Source: Panagrolaimus kolymaensis (lineage: Eukaryota > Nematoda > Chromadorea > Rhabditida > Panagrolaimidae). Taken from it: a DNA stretch of 64,000 bases. This document shows, in pieces, positions 48,582 to 60,352 of the stretch (positions are counted from its first letter, which is position 1; each line of letters opens with the position of its first letter). The stretch covers positions 2,976,001-3,040,000 of the forward strand of contig JAJQJQ010000020.1 in NCBI GenBank assembly GCA_028622995.1, in the 5' to 3' direction. The notes below the pieces were generated by a model. The model was given only the letters and a program-made list of their open reading frames with translations. It had not been told where the DNA came from and made no database searches. The position numbers and the translations under genes are program-made.

Positions 48582-49442
48582 TTAACATAATCCACAACTG
48601 CTTGCACAGTATGAACGTTTTTGAGCGGTGGTATAAAAAGTATTGCTGCAGAAGCCATTCGTCACCCACGTTGCACAATTTGCATTTGCATTTGTGCAAC
48701 TAGTGCTTGATGATACGCTGCCACATCGTCCACAAGTGCTTGCGCATTTTTGTGTCATAAGGGTGTAGTAAACACTGTTATTACAAAGAGCAGCATTTGT
48801 TGCACAATTAGTAGCGACATTACTGCAAGTAGTAGTTGGGGAAGTTGTTGCGGAATTACAGAGACCACAACTACGGCGGCAATTGGTTTGCATATAAGTG
48901 TAAAAGTTAACATTTTCACAAAGTCCAAGCATATCCCGACATCCGCTGACAAGATCACGACATCCAACGCCAGAGTTACAAAGCCCACAAGTAGCAGGAC
49001 AATATTGAGTCATGACAGTTGTCCAGTTGGGATTGGTACAAAGCCGGCGACTGATTGTGCAGTTGATTGGTGCGGCTATAATTCCCGTTAACTATGGATA
49101 TTTTGGAGAACGATACTTACGTCTGGTATCATCACAATCATATTCGGGTTTTTCACAACAAATACCACAGGTTCTTGCGCATCCGAGAGCAGTGTCTTGA
49201 AGATCATCAAGATCACAGTTGGGACTACGAGCGGTAGCAGTAGGAGCTACTTGGGCACCGAAGATAGCTGTACACGTTTGCATTGATAAATCATCATCAC
49301 AAATGGTGGCAGATGGAAGGAAAGTTCCATCATCCTCTTGACACCTCAATTCTCCAGGAGCTCCAGTTGTTCCTGCAGAGCTTGCAATGTTAAAGCAAAT
49401 TCCAGCGAGAATAACAATTGTTAAAGCACTTTGACCCATCAT
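48582..49442 (-). CDS. Secreted multi-ShK (SXC) protein 2
   Basis: Exons 49442-49121 and 49075-48582 (271 aa). Same plan as ShK1: signal peptide (ALTIVILAGICFNIASS), ELRCQEDDGTFLP module, then four ShK modules (YCPATCGLC, NCRRSCGLC, KCASTCGRC, YCASSCGLC). The frame is open further upstream, but the TTTTTTAG acceptor just before ATGATGGG and the match to the paralogs fix the start at 49442. The intron is 45 nt. Confidence 0.88.
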
Positions 49443-49540
49443 TTTTTTACCTAAAAAATAAACAGCATTAAATCTTGGGCTTTTCATTAAAACAAAATAT
49501 ATTACTCTTTCCATGATGATTTCACTTTATCATCGACTTG

Positions 49541-49550
49541 CTTTTATATC
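49541..49550 (-). promoter_or_regulatory. TATA-like box of ShK2
   Basis: On the minus strand GATATAAAAG lies about 100 bp before the start codon, matching the position in ShK1. Confidence 0.5.
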
Positions 49551-50088
49551 AAACATTCTCCGTCAAATGAATCTTGTTTAAACAAATCATAACATATTTT
49601 TAACAAAGAAACCTGGCTAAACAATTATTGTTAACCTTCCTTGTGAGGTGCATGTCGAAAAAAAATATAAAAAAGACAAAATTTCCGGGTTTATTGTCTC
49701 TTCGGCTTTTTTGATAGCAGCTGAAAAAATAAATTCCTTTGTTAATTTTTTTTAGACAAACTAATTTTATGTTATTCATTTGAACCAAATAAGTTAATTG
49801 AGTGTGTTGTGTGGTATCAAAATGTTTGTTTTATGTGGGCAGTAGTGTTCATTTCCCGTCCCGTTTTTGGTTTTTCTTTTCTGATTTAGTAATTTAAAAT
49901 GTGTTATTTTCTCAAACATTTTTTTGTCGTCAAGTAAGTTTATTTACAAGGGGCAGTTTTGTCTGGTTCGTTTAGAAAAAAAGCATAAAATCAGGCAAAT
50001 GGTTTAGATATAATTATTCCAAAGTTTAAAAGGTAAGCGTATCGATCTTCACTAATTATGATGGGTATTTTGATTGTTATTTTGCACT
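49551..50088. other. Intergenic between ShK2 and ShK3
   Basis: AT-rich; no gene or RNA supported. It includes the duplicated 3' flank of ShK3 near 50000-50080. Confidence 0.4.
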
Positions 50089-50950
50089 TTAACATAATCC
50101 ACAACTGCTGCCACAGAAGGAACGTTTTTGAGCGGTGGTATAGAAAGTATTGCTGCAGAAGCCATTTCTCACCCACGTTGCACAATTTGAATTGGAATTG
50201 GTGCATGTACTTGATGAACTACTACACCTTCCACAAGTACTGGGACATTGTTGGGTCATGAGAGTATAATACACGCTATTATTGCAAAGGGCTGAATTAG
50301 CAGCGCAATTCGATGCATTGTCTGTGCAAGAAGTAGACGTTGTGGGAGATGTGGTTACTGAAGTACAAAGTCCACAACTACGACGGCAATTGGTTTGCAT
50401 GTATGTGTAAAAATTGATGTTTTCACAAAGTCCAAGCATATCTCTGCAACCTGCGACAAGATCTCTGCATCCTGAACCCGAATTACAAAGACCGCATGTT
50501 TGGGGGCAGTATGTAGTCATAACAGTTGTCCAGTTGGGGTTAGTACAAAGTCGACGGCTAACAGTGCAATTAATTGGTGCAGCTAAAAAAGATTTTTTTG
50601 TGTAACTTTTTTTAATAAGTTAACTTACTTCTGCTGTCATCACAATCATATGCAGGGTTTTCACAACAAATTCCGCAAGTTTTTGCACATCCGAGTGCAG
50701 TGTCTTGGAGATCATCGAGATCGCAATTGGGATTACGAGAGGTGGAGGTTGTTGTCACTGCAGGTCCAAAAACTGCTGCACATGTTGATGAATCTAAATC
50801 ATCATCACAAACAGTGGCAACTGGAAGCATAGTGCCATCGTCTTCTTGACACCTCAATTCTCCAGGTGCTCCAGTTGTTCCTGCAGAGCTTCCAATGTTA
50901 AAGCAAATTGCAGCGAGGATAACAATTGTTAAAGCGCTTTGACCCATCAT
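50089..50950 (-). CDS. Secreted multi-ShK (SXC) protein 3
   Basis: Exons 50950-50629 and 50582-50089 (271 aa; exon lengths equal ShK2). Signal peptide ALTIVILAAICFNIGSS; ELRCQEDDGTMLP module; four ShK modules ending CGLC, CGLC, CGRC, CGLC. A TTTTAG acceptor precedes the ATGATGGG start. In tandem with ShK2 on the same strand. Confidence 0.88.
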
Positions 50951-51077
50951 ATTTTTTTTACCTAAAATAGTTTATCCTTAATATATATTTTTTCATAGAG
51001 AAAACTCATTATCAGAAGAAAAAATTTTAGTAAACTCAGAAAGCAAAATTGATGATTTTATTATAAATTGCAAATAG

Positions 51078-51087
51078 CTTTTATACT
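51078..51087 (-). promoter_or_regulatory. TATA-like box of ShK3
   Basis: On the minus strand AGTATAAAAG lies about 130 bp before the start codon. Confidence 0.45.
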
Positions 51088-51605
51088 TAATTTTTTTCAA
51101 ACATTTTGCTAAGCTGGCTTATGTTCAAACAACTCAAAACATGGATTTTTACATTTACTTAGCGGCTGAATAATTATTTGGTGATAGATGAAAAGATGGT
51201 ACAAATATTCTAAACACTTAAAAAGATGCAAATTTGGTTTATTTTCTTTGTTTCTTTCTTGTTTTACAAGCAGCTAAAATAATAACATGTTTTATGTCTG
51301 TTTACAATCGTGTTTATCCTTCCTTTTTTCTAAACATATCTGTTTTCGTTTGAATAACAACATAGGATTTTCTTTTTTTAATACACCCTGTTTTTCTGAC
51401 TTTCACAAAATGGATTATAACGAAATAGCTGTGGCAAAAAAATTGGCTTTTTGTTTTGGTTAGTTAAAAAAGAATAAAGAATACTGTTTTTCTATTTCCA
51501 AAATTGATAATATTTAATATGAAAAGTTTTAGTAAGAAGTATCAAATTTATTTAATTGATATTTGCAGTGAAAGCAAATATTTTACCTTTTTTACAGTTG
51601 TATAA
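51088..51605. other. Intergenic between ShK3 and gene H
   Basis: AT-rich; nothing supportable. Confidence 0.4.
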
Positions 51606-53930
51606 TTATAATTCTATTCTAATTTTTGAAAAAGCTTTTTGTAATACTGGAACCATTCTTTCCGCTCCAACGGGTGAAAGATGAGCATTATCACAATAAA
51701 GGGATAATTTAGATTTTTTATCATATAAATAAAATTTTCCATTTTCTATAAAAGCATTTCTCATTTCAATTGGTTCACATTTGGAGCAATCTTTCATTGC
51801 TGCTTTTATTTTTTCCCATCCTGGATCAACTTCGGCTTTAACTTTCTGAAAAAAGAGCGAAGTGAACTTTTAAAATTCTGTTGCGGGAATCCTACCTTCA
51901 TTGACTGCACCCATTTACTTATATCTTTTCCTTGGGCAATGGCTTTGGCCAAAGTGGTGGCTGGATTATATCCAAGTGTTGGATGAGGTTCAATATGAAA
52001 TATTTTTTTAGTGAATGGAGACCAAAGTTTAAAATATTCAGCCAATCTTTTAACTACTGAATCAGTTGTAAGATTTTTGGATGCCTTTTTAAAATTATCA
52101 TTACCACTCAGCCTGAAATCGAATTATATTCACTAAAATATTATTCCAATTTTTTCTATCAACTTTTCTGTTATAATTAAAACATCAGGTTTTAATTTTT
52201 GCAAGAATTTCACCGTTTTATTCATAATTTCATTACATTGCCAGTAACGTTCGTATCTTTTATTAAAAGATTCAAAGGTCAAACACGCGGGCCTTGCAGC
52301 AAAATATAATTTTTTATAATCATTTTTGAAAGCTTTTTGAATTGCATAAAGCTGTCGCAAAGCAAAACTATTTCCAGTAAAGAATATTGTTGCATTTCCA
52401 TTTCCTTCAAACGAACAGAAATATGCCGCAGTTTTTTTAGGTTTGGGAGCAACTTCTAACATTATTGGATCCCAATTACATTCATTGGAGATTGGAAGGT
52501 TTTTGCATTCCTTTGCAATCTCTTGATTTTTCGCTATTGCTGGATCGGCGACATGCTGAAAAACATTTAAAAAAATAAGAGAATGCTTATTGCTAAGAAA
52601 GTTTATCAACAAAAAACTTTTCATATCTTTGACATGATTTTTACTTACAGAAAAACCAAGTCCTTGAGTTTGAGTTAATAAAATGGCTGAAAATATGTAA
52701 AATAAAACGGCTATGAAAAATACAATTTTAGATGAATGATGTAAAATAATTTTTTCGAAACAGTGATATTGAATTATTGTCGGAAGAATAATAATTCCAA
52801 GAATTTGCCATAGATCTTAAAAAGAATCTGATATAAAAATTTTTAAATTTGTAACTAACTAACCTAATCCTTCGAACCATCCTTGATATTTGAATAAAAT
52901 TATAATTGGCCAATGAAGCAAATAAAGAGAATATGAAATATCGCCTATATAAATTCCAATTTTTTTGAAGACAGCAAATTTGTCAGATAAAGTTGATTGA
53001 TTTCCATAATAAATTGATAATCCACTAAGAATAATAGATAAAAGTCTAATACCCGCAACAAAAAAATAATGTTCAGAAAGTTGAGGCATAAAACAAATTC
53101 CAATGAGTGCAGTGAAAATAAATAAATTTGGATTGAAGGTATTTTCTCGAAATGTTTTTGTTATTTTTTCAACTTCATCCTCATCCTCGATGATCAATTT
53201 AAGTTCTTCAGGGGTTTCAGATATTTGAGAATAATCTTTAGTATTTTTGTTTTTTTGATAATGAAAAACTAAGGTTCCCATAAAAAATTGCCAAATTCTA
53301 GAAAAAATTAATCCAAAACTCAAAGTTGGAAAAGGAATAAAAGTTTGAAACAAAAAACTTGAAATAAAAATAATTATTGTTGGAATTAAAGGATTTTTAT
53401 TTGAAGAAATTGGAATAAGTAAAAATGGAGCCAAAAAATAATATTGTATTTCCAAAGACAACGACCAAGTATGCAACAAAAATTTATATTCACTCACGAG
53501 TTTGAAATATGTTTCTTTTTCAAGCATGCTTTGAAAATTTGTCGCAAAACTCATCGCCCAAATTGCATCCATTTTAAGGAAATCATAATCTGTGGAAATT
53601 AAATACGCTGAAGTTACTGCAAGTGTCAAAAACACGTCGAGAAGATATGCTGGTAGTAACCTTTTTAATCGACGTTCATAAAATTGTATAGAAGATTTCA
53701 TCGTTAATGATTTCCCATCCAATATTGAAGTCATCAAATATCCGGAAATAACGAAGAAACTAAAAAAATGTTGGCTAAATGTAAAAAAATGAAATTCATT
53801 AAACTTGCATATCAACTCCAAGATAACCTTGTGGAACATAATTTGGACGTAAATGAAATCCCAAAACTGCAACAATGGCAACAGCTCGAAGAATTTGAAT
53901 ATCACAATTTTTATATTTTTTAGCCTTCAT
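51606..53930 (-). CDS. Acyltransferase-3 / SGNH protein (gene H)
   Basis: Six exons in phase: 53930-53809, 53759-52864, 52815-52649, 52555-52164, 52112-51896 and 51845-51606 (677 aa). The acyltransferase domain has GFHLRP (His26), FFVISGYLMTS, RRLKRLLPAY, LHTWSLSLEIQYY and YSLYLLHWPI, with an acidic loop (IIEDEDEVE). The SGNH part has FFTGNSFALR (Ser near 458) and CDNAHLSPVGAER at the end. The first intron begins with GCAAGT (GC-AG type). One large exon replaces exons split in F and G. Predicted membrane O-acyltransferase; acceptor unknown. Intact. Confidence 0.87.
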
Positions 53931-55159
53931 TTCGTCGTCATAAAAATTTTACCAATGAAGCAAACAAAAGTTTTTTTTAATTTTAAAAATAAACTTTTCC
54001 ATAACCGGTGAAGAATATTCAATGACGTTTTTAATCGATTCCAAAAAAATTATATTAAAAAACAGAAAAAATATATTTATATTAGTTTTTTTTCGATAGT
54101 TATAAATTTTTTTGAATCTTATGTAAATATTTTTTTAATCTGCAACAATAAAGGCTCATTGCACTTTTAAATTGAGTTAATTTAATTTTTTTCAAACTAA
54201 AAATAAACGTTATAATTTTTTTTAACTTCAAAGCTTTTGTTTTTCCCTTTTAAGCAGGAAAACAAAAAAAATGTTACGTAATTCCTAATTGATGCCTGCC
54301 AACAACTGTTGTTTCCGTGTTTAAAATAAAAGGAAAATGTTTTCTCATTGTTCAAAAAAAAACTATCTAAACACTTTTTTGACTGAAAGTTAGCTGAAAT
54401 TAAGAAAAGTAAAAAACTAATTTAAAAATAAAGAGCGAGTTTTTTTTGATGATTAATGATACAAAATGTCGTTTTTAAAAATGCGCCGCTTGTTTACAAA
54501 TTAAATAAAATATGTTAGGAAAAAACTAAGCATCAAATGACCAGGGTCCTTTAATAATAGGAAAATGGTTCATCTTTTATACTGGTAGAAATACAGCTAA
54601 AATTGTGAATAGCTTATTTTCGGTTTCCGGTCAGACAGACAGCGAGTGCCAGTTAAAGATTTGCTTCTCGCTTTTAGTAATAATAAAATGAATCATTTAC
54701 AGAATTAAAAATAAAACGAAAACATTGTTAGACACGGGTCTGACAACTGCTATTTGGGTGATTTGAATAAATTTATAATTAATTGAAATAAATTATTGTT
54801 GCTTTTATTTTTTGTGGTAATAAAAATCCAACAAAAATATAGAATTATTTTTCTTGATAGAATTAACAAAAATTTGGTGGTAGACTTTTTTGTTACCAAA
54901 CCAACTTAATATTAAAATTTTTCTAAATTGTTGGAAGACTGGCAATGATATCAAAATTTTCTTTGAAAAAAATAAGTAAACGACGACAACCGACAAACAT
55001 TTCTTTTCACCTTTTTGTGCTGTGCGTAAATTCCTTTTCTCTTTTTTGTATAATTCTTTGGTTGAAAAAGAAAAAGAGAAAAATGAGCAAAAAAAGCCCC
55101 AACGCATCCTCTGCTATTTTATATTTTGATAGAAAAATAATGAAAAAGATATTTTCTTC
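53931..55159. other. Intergenic between gene H and SL RNA 1
   Basis: AT-rich. It should contain the promoters of gene H and SL RNA 1; I recognise no specific element and no gene. Confidence 0.4.
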
Positions 55160-55272
55160 GGTTTAATTACCCAAAGTTTGAGGTAATAATTAAATTCCAG
55201 CTCTTTTATTAGTGGCTTTGGAAAAATTAAAATAAATTTTGGAAAGTTTTGCTTTTTTACAAAGCGAAACAA
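55160..55272 (+). ncRNA. Spliced-leader RNA gene 1 (SL1-like)
   Basis: The leader begins GGTTTAATTACCC and ends GTTTGAG (23 nt, 55160-55182), one A longer than the standard 22-nt nematode SL1. It is followed at once by donor GTAATA. The leader can pair across the donor (TTTAATTACC with GGTAATAATTAAA), as in SL RNAs. An Sm-type site AATTTTGG lies at 55235-55242, then a 10-bp 3' hairpin (55246-55255 with 55261-55270). About 111 nt, the normal size. It donates its leader in trans-splicing. Confidence 0.9.
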
Positions 55273-56669
55273 ATATTTATAAAAAAGCATTTTTCTAATT
55301 CCAAATCGTATTTAATTAGATTTAGTACTTCTCAATGCTTGATGCTTGTGTTCATAAAATAAAAAATTGCTTCCAAATCGTCACCATAGGATCCGATTTG
55401 AAAAATATCATTGAAAATGGATGTAAAAATGCATAAATAATGAGAAAAGTAAAGCACTTTTTCCCAGAAATTTTTTTTCTAATTCAAATCGTTTTAAATA
55501 TGATTAAGTACCTCAACACTTGCTTGATGCATAAGATAAATAAATAATATTTGGTTGAAGGTCTTAATTGGTATGCGATTCAAAATCCTCTTGGCATTAA
55601 TTATTAAAAGATATAAGAAAAATATTTGGATAAAAAAATCCATATGATTTATTGAACTCCTAATTCAAAAAGAGATTCACTTATGTCTTCCTCTATGCAC
55701 ATAAATAAACACATTGGTATGGCTGGAATTCAAAAATTTTGAATTGCGACTATTTTTTTTCTATTCGACATATTTTTTATTTATTTTTTTAATCATAAAA
55801 ATGTATGTCGTTTTTAACTCGCTGCCTCGAATAAACGGATATGAAACCTCGAAGTTTCATGTTCATAAACATATGCATTTTTTTTTCAAAGCCACATAGC
55901 TCGATCACAACCTTAACTTTTGCTATTGAAAACAGTTGAAGTTTTTTATGAATAAATTAGAAACAGATGTTTGGAAAATTAGAATAATTTGATAATTAAT
56001 TGAATGAATCGATGATTCTTTTATTTTGATTATTAAAATTCAAAAATATTAAATATTACTTTTTTTGAAAAAAGTTTTATTTCCATCGATTTCCATTCTT
56101 TTTTCTTCATAAAAACTTTATAACATTTGTTTGGATGTAACAAATTTTATGAATTGTGTATCGAATTTTTAAGTGGCACCACTGTAATACGATAAAATTT
56201 GACATTTATTTATTTATTTATTTAATAAGGTTCAATGAAAATAAGGATCTTTGAATTGGGATATCTAAAATCTTTAACACCAAAATGTGATGATTACAAT
56301 TTGAGTGTAAGAATTTTTTGTGAGTGAGACTTTCTTTATTTTTAATTTCTCAACAAGCTTCCACTACTGATTTCCATCAGCTTCAACTGATTTTCATAAT
56401 TAGAGCTCTGATGGCTTTGTGATTATTAATTTAAGGTGAACAAAAACTTTTCATATTTAAGTTTTATAAAGCATTTTTTAGCGACGACCGACGCACAATC
56501 TCTCACCATCCATCCATTTATTTATTTATTTATTATATTTGTCAGTTTTTTTTCTTCTTCTTCTGTGACTCTCTAGTTAAAAAAATAGTGAACAATAAAT
56601 ATGAATGAAACTCGGCCTTTCTTTAATTGTTATGGAAAAATATATATGAGAAGCGAAGGTTTTATCATT
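55273..56669. other. Spacer between SL RNA genes
   Basis: AT-rich, with a short diverged direct repeat: TCTAATTC(C)AAATCGT phrases at about 55295-55350 and 55478-55532, each ending near CTTGATGC. Also ATTT tetranucleotide runs near 56207 and 56515. No gene. Confidence 0.45.
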
Positions 56670-56780
56670 GGTTAATTACCCTACAATTTTAAGGTAATCA
56701 TTAATATCCAGCTCTGATAAAGCGGCAGGAAAAAAAAGTAAATAAATTTTGGAAAGTTTTGCTATAAAAAAGTGAAACAA
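56670..56780 (+). ncRNA. Spliced-leader RNA gene 2 (variant leader)
   Basis: It has the same architecture as SL RNA 1: a leader beginning GGTTAATTACCC and ending TTTTAAG (24 nt, 56670-56693), donor GTAATC, the shared phrase CCAGCTCT, Sm-type site AATTTTGG (56745-56752) and a 3' hairpin (56756-56763 with 56771-56778, partly G-U). The leader differs clearly from SL1 in its 3' half, so it is a variant SL gene or a decayed copy; the intact Sm site and hairpin argue against decay. Confidence 0.82.
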
Positions 56781-56866
56781 AAATATTATTAAAATTAAAA
56801 AAACTGTTGATTTCAATTACAGAAGTAGTTATTTGAATTTTGGAAGATGAAAAAAAAATCAAAAAA

Positions 56867-56984
56867 GCTTGGAGCACTCGAGATTCCCAGGAGGTCTCCC
56901 ATCCAAGTACTAATCGAGCCCAGCAGTGCTTAACTTGCCAGATCGGACGGGATGGCGTGCTTTCACTGCGGTATGACCCCAAGC
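56867..56984 (-). rRNA. 5S ribosomal RNA
   Basis: The minus strand reads GCTTGGGGTCATACC to GAGTGCTCCAAGC, 118 nt. It has the universal 5S words GTCCGATCT, AAGTTAAGCA, TTAGTACTTGGATGGG and CCTGGGAAT. The two ends pair (GCTTGG with CCAAGC). A T-run terminator follows. 5S and SL RNA genes are linked in many nematodes, as here, though in opposite orientation. Confidence 0.97.
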
Positions 56985-57798
56985 GAATGACTATCTTTTT
57001 GTGTTGCTCATATACAAAAGAACATCAAATAAGGAAGAAAAATGAATGCAAACACAAAAAAGTGCATTTTTTAAAAGATAAATAAACACCACGCAGTTTG
57101 TATCGATCAGAATCAATTTTTTTTTTGAATTGTGCCAAGTTTGTCTTAAATTAAATTAAGTATGTTTAATTTTCAAATGTGCTTTCGTTATTAAATTTTT
57201 ATGTTTTAATAACTAAAATAAAGACTTTTTAATCTTAATGTTTATTTTAAGAATTTATCTATTCTTTGAAATGAAAAAAAGTAATAAATTTTGCAAAAAC
57301 AATTCTTACAATAACTTTTAATAAATCAAAGTTCAATATGAGGGGTGATACTTGGAAAATTGTTGCATTCATATATTTTTTTACTGAAGCAACGATCTAA
57401 GAAAAATAGCAAGGTTAGTTTCTTCGTAAAACAAATATTTTCTTTTTGAATTATCCCACACTAAAGAATCTAAAGAAAATATTAAAACACATTCATTCAA
57501 AAGAAAAGTGTGCATTCAAATAACAAAACAAAAAAGAAGAGTGCCAAATAAAAAAAACTTTTCATTCCTTAAAAAAAATTAAAATAATAAAAAAGAATTT
57601 GTGTTTCCATTTTTAGGCGTCTTTTGTTTTTCTTTCTTTTTATTTGCGCATCGACGAAATTAGCATACGTCGTCGAGCCGAAAGCTCTTATAAAAAGAAG
57701 ATTAATTCTTTAACTTTTTTTAAAACAAACATCAAAGTTTTTTGACCTTCAAATTAATTTTTTGGTGAAAATTAGAATTTTGAATAACTAAAAAAAAG
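56985..57798. other. Intergenic between 5S rRNA and Srt gene O
   Basis: AT-rich; no gene seen. It presumably contains the promoter of the receptor gene. Confidence 0.4.
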
Positions 57799-59576
57799 AT
57801 GGATTATGTTTTATGGAAGCGCTCAGAATTTAATCAACTTTATAATTGTTCTTTTATTAACATTGAAGATATTCCACTTGAAAATCGCCAGCATAATTTT
57901 ATTGGAATGTCTTTAATTATTTTTTTCATAGTTTTTGAATGTTTATATATTCCATCACTTTTGGTTATGAGAAAGCCATCATTTTATGGACAAGCTTGTT
58001 ATAAAATTATGCATTTTATTGGTATTATTGATGTCCTCTCTCTTTGTGCTAATGCCCTCACAACTGGAATATTTTGCATGATTGGAGCCGTTTATTGCAC
58101 ATCTCCTTCACTCATTTATGGAATTGGATGCATTGGCTTAGGTATTGCTATTTTTTACATAAAACTTTTTTGATAATTACTTGACCTTGAAAATATGTAT
58201 CTGCAAATTTATTTACATTTTCTCTTTCAACAATACATTTTTTAGGTCTTTGGATTGCTCAAAGTGATGCAGGCATTATCCTTGCTCTCAATCGTTGCCT
58301 TGAAATGTATGATCCTTTGCTTTGTGCTCAACTTTTCAAAGGCAAAAAAACATATTTTTGGCTTGCAATTCCTTTTTTTCATGCCATCACGGTTGGATTC
58401 TTTACAAAGCCACCACTCTTTAGTGGATTGTATATGTCATGGTTTTTTAATCCATATATTGGATATTATGATGACGTAGAGAATAAGGTATATAAACTCT
58501 TAATTAACTTTTCATAAATAAAAACTGAATTTTTTAGTATGTAAATATTTGGCACACTATCAATAATATCACTGTGGTCCTTGCCCTTTCTGTTTTATAC
58601 ACAGTGTTTTTGATTATTTTAATCAAACGTACAAGCCTCATTCAAGGTTCAACGAGAACAGATTCTCAAAGACAAGTAAGTTGAATGATCACTTTGTAAC
58701 ATATGTTAATTGCACTTTGCTAACATTTATAAAAAATAAGAATAAATATAATAACAAATAAAAAAAGCCATTTCTATTTCAAACTTTTTTCCTAATTTTT
58801 TATTCTCGGTTTAAGATTTCTAATAAATTTTTAAAAAAATTAAAAGAGCGTTAAAGATTTTTGCCCAAGAAACCTGCTTTTACTTATTTTTGTTCTCTTT
58901 TTTTCGAAAATTTTACATATTAATAAAATAAATAAATAAATTTAGAATTTTTATGCAAAAAAATGTCACGAGAGATAAGTACAAATTTGACATAAAAATA
59001 CTATCATTTTTATGTAAATATTGTGACAAAGCTTTTTTAAAGTTTGAAAGTAGTTTTATGTCGTCTTTTTTTTTGTTTCTACTGAGCGCTTTCTACTGAG
59101 CGCCTTAGTAATTTCAAAAAAAGAAATGGACATATCTTTTTTTTCGAGATATATAAGAGCAGCAGCCATTAATGAGACAACCCATTTTCAAAGTTTTTTT
59201 TATTGGATGGCTTCGAACTAACCACTCATACGCTTGCTTTCTTACTGTATCCAGCTAAAAGAAGATGCCACGTATAAATTTTTTTATTTAGACATTTATT
59301 CAAGTATTTATTATTTGCCTATTTAATGCAGCCGCAGCTGCAATATATCTTTTTGAACAATATATTGCTGTTTCACCTGCTATCATCCTTGCGGGTTCCA
59401 TTTCATGGGTCTTTGCTCATGGAAGTCCAGCAATCATTTATTTACTTATGAATCGATCAATACGAAATTATATTCGTCGAGAAATTGGATTGGATGATAA
59501 AGTGGCGGCGGCAGGCACAACTAATATATCATATGCTAATCGAACAATTAACTCAGACAAGCTATCCAAGTTTTAA
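57799..59576 (+). CDS. Serpentine receptor class T-like (gene O)
   Basis: Exons 57799-58141, 58246-58487, 58538-58675 and 59292-59576 (335 aa), all in phase. A seven-helix GPCR of the nematode Srt family: [66 protein letters not shown] and a C-terminal [19 protein letters not shown]. Srt proteins are putative chemoreceptors. Convergent with the paralog P; the first three exons have exactly equal lengths in both. The last intron is 616 bp. Confidence 0.9.
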
Positions 59577-60352
59577 ATTTTGCTTTCAACGGAAACAAAA
59601 ATTTTGATTCCACGTTTTAATTTTTTTTCTTATAATTTTACTGTGTTTTTTATTTTATCATCAAAAAAATAATAAATTAATTTGTGTTATGAAGAGTAGA
59701 AAATGCTTGTCAAAAAAAACCTTTTTTTTCTGAGTCTACTGTCACGTCGTTATCATATGAAAGAAAAAACTCAAAGGTACGTAAATATATGAAAAAACTT
59801 GTGAGTACATCATTAATATTTTGAACTTTCTCACTTTGTACAAATTTAAAAAAATTCACCAAAATTAAAAAATTATTGAATGTGAAAACAAAAATAAATG
59901 GTTGATATTGATTTTGCAGAACCACAACTACATTTTTTTTCTCACAAAAAACATTTTCTTTGAAAAAGTTCCAGTAACGTTTTCCTTCGCTTTTTTAAAT
60001 GTATTTTCTAAATGTATAGGTGAAACATGTAAAAATGTTGTTTTTTTTTTATCATAAATCAACAACAGTGTTAATTAATTTTATTACGTAAATTAATACA
60101 ACAACAAGAAAGTAATAATATTATTAAGAAAAAATTTAATGTTAATCGCAAACAATGGATAGAGTAATTAAATAAAAATAATTAGAGACAAGTAAAAAAA
60201 ATAATCGGTAACAGCTCACGATAATATGAAAATTATTACTTTCATCAACGATAAAAAAAGAAAATAGAAAGAACAGTTTAAAAATACTTTCTCAATAAAA
60301 TTTGGAGCGATTAACTCCACTTAAATTATTATTATAAATAAAAAAAATTAAA
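59577..60352. other. Spacer between convergent Srt genes
   Basis: AT-rich 3' flank of both receptor genes; no other feature supported. Confidence 0.4.

Noticed and set aside
56840..57085. Open frames across the 5S gene
   Set aside because: They overlap a clear 5S rRNA and have no family match.
59205..59265. Possible tRNA on the minus strand (AGTTCGAAGCC box B-like word)
   Set aside because: No convincing box A or cloverleaf; it lies in the last intron of Srt gene O.
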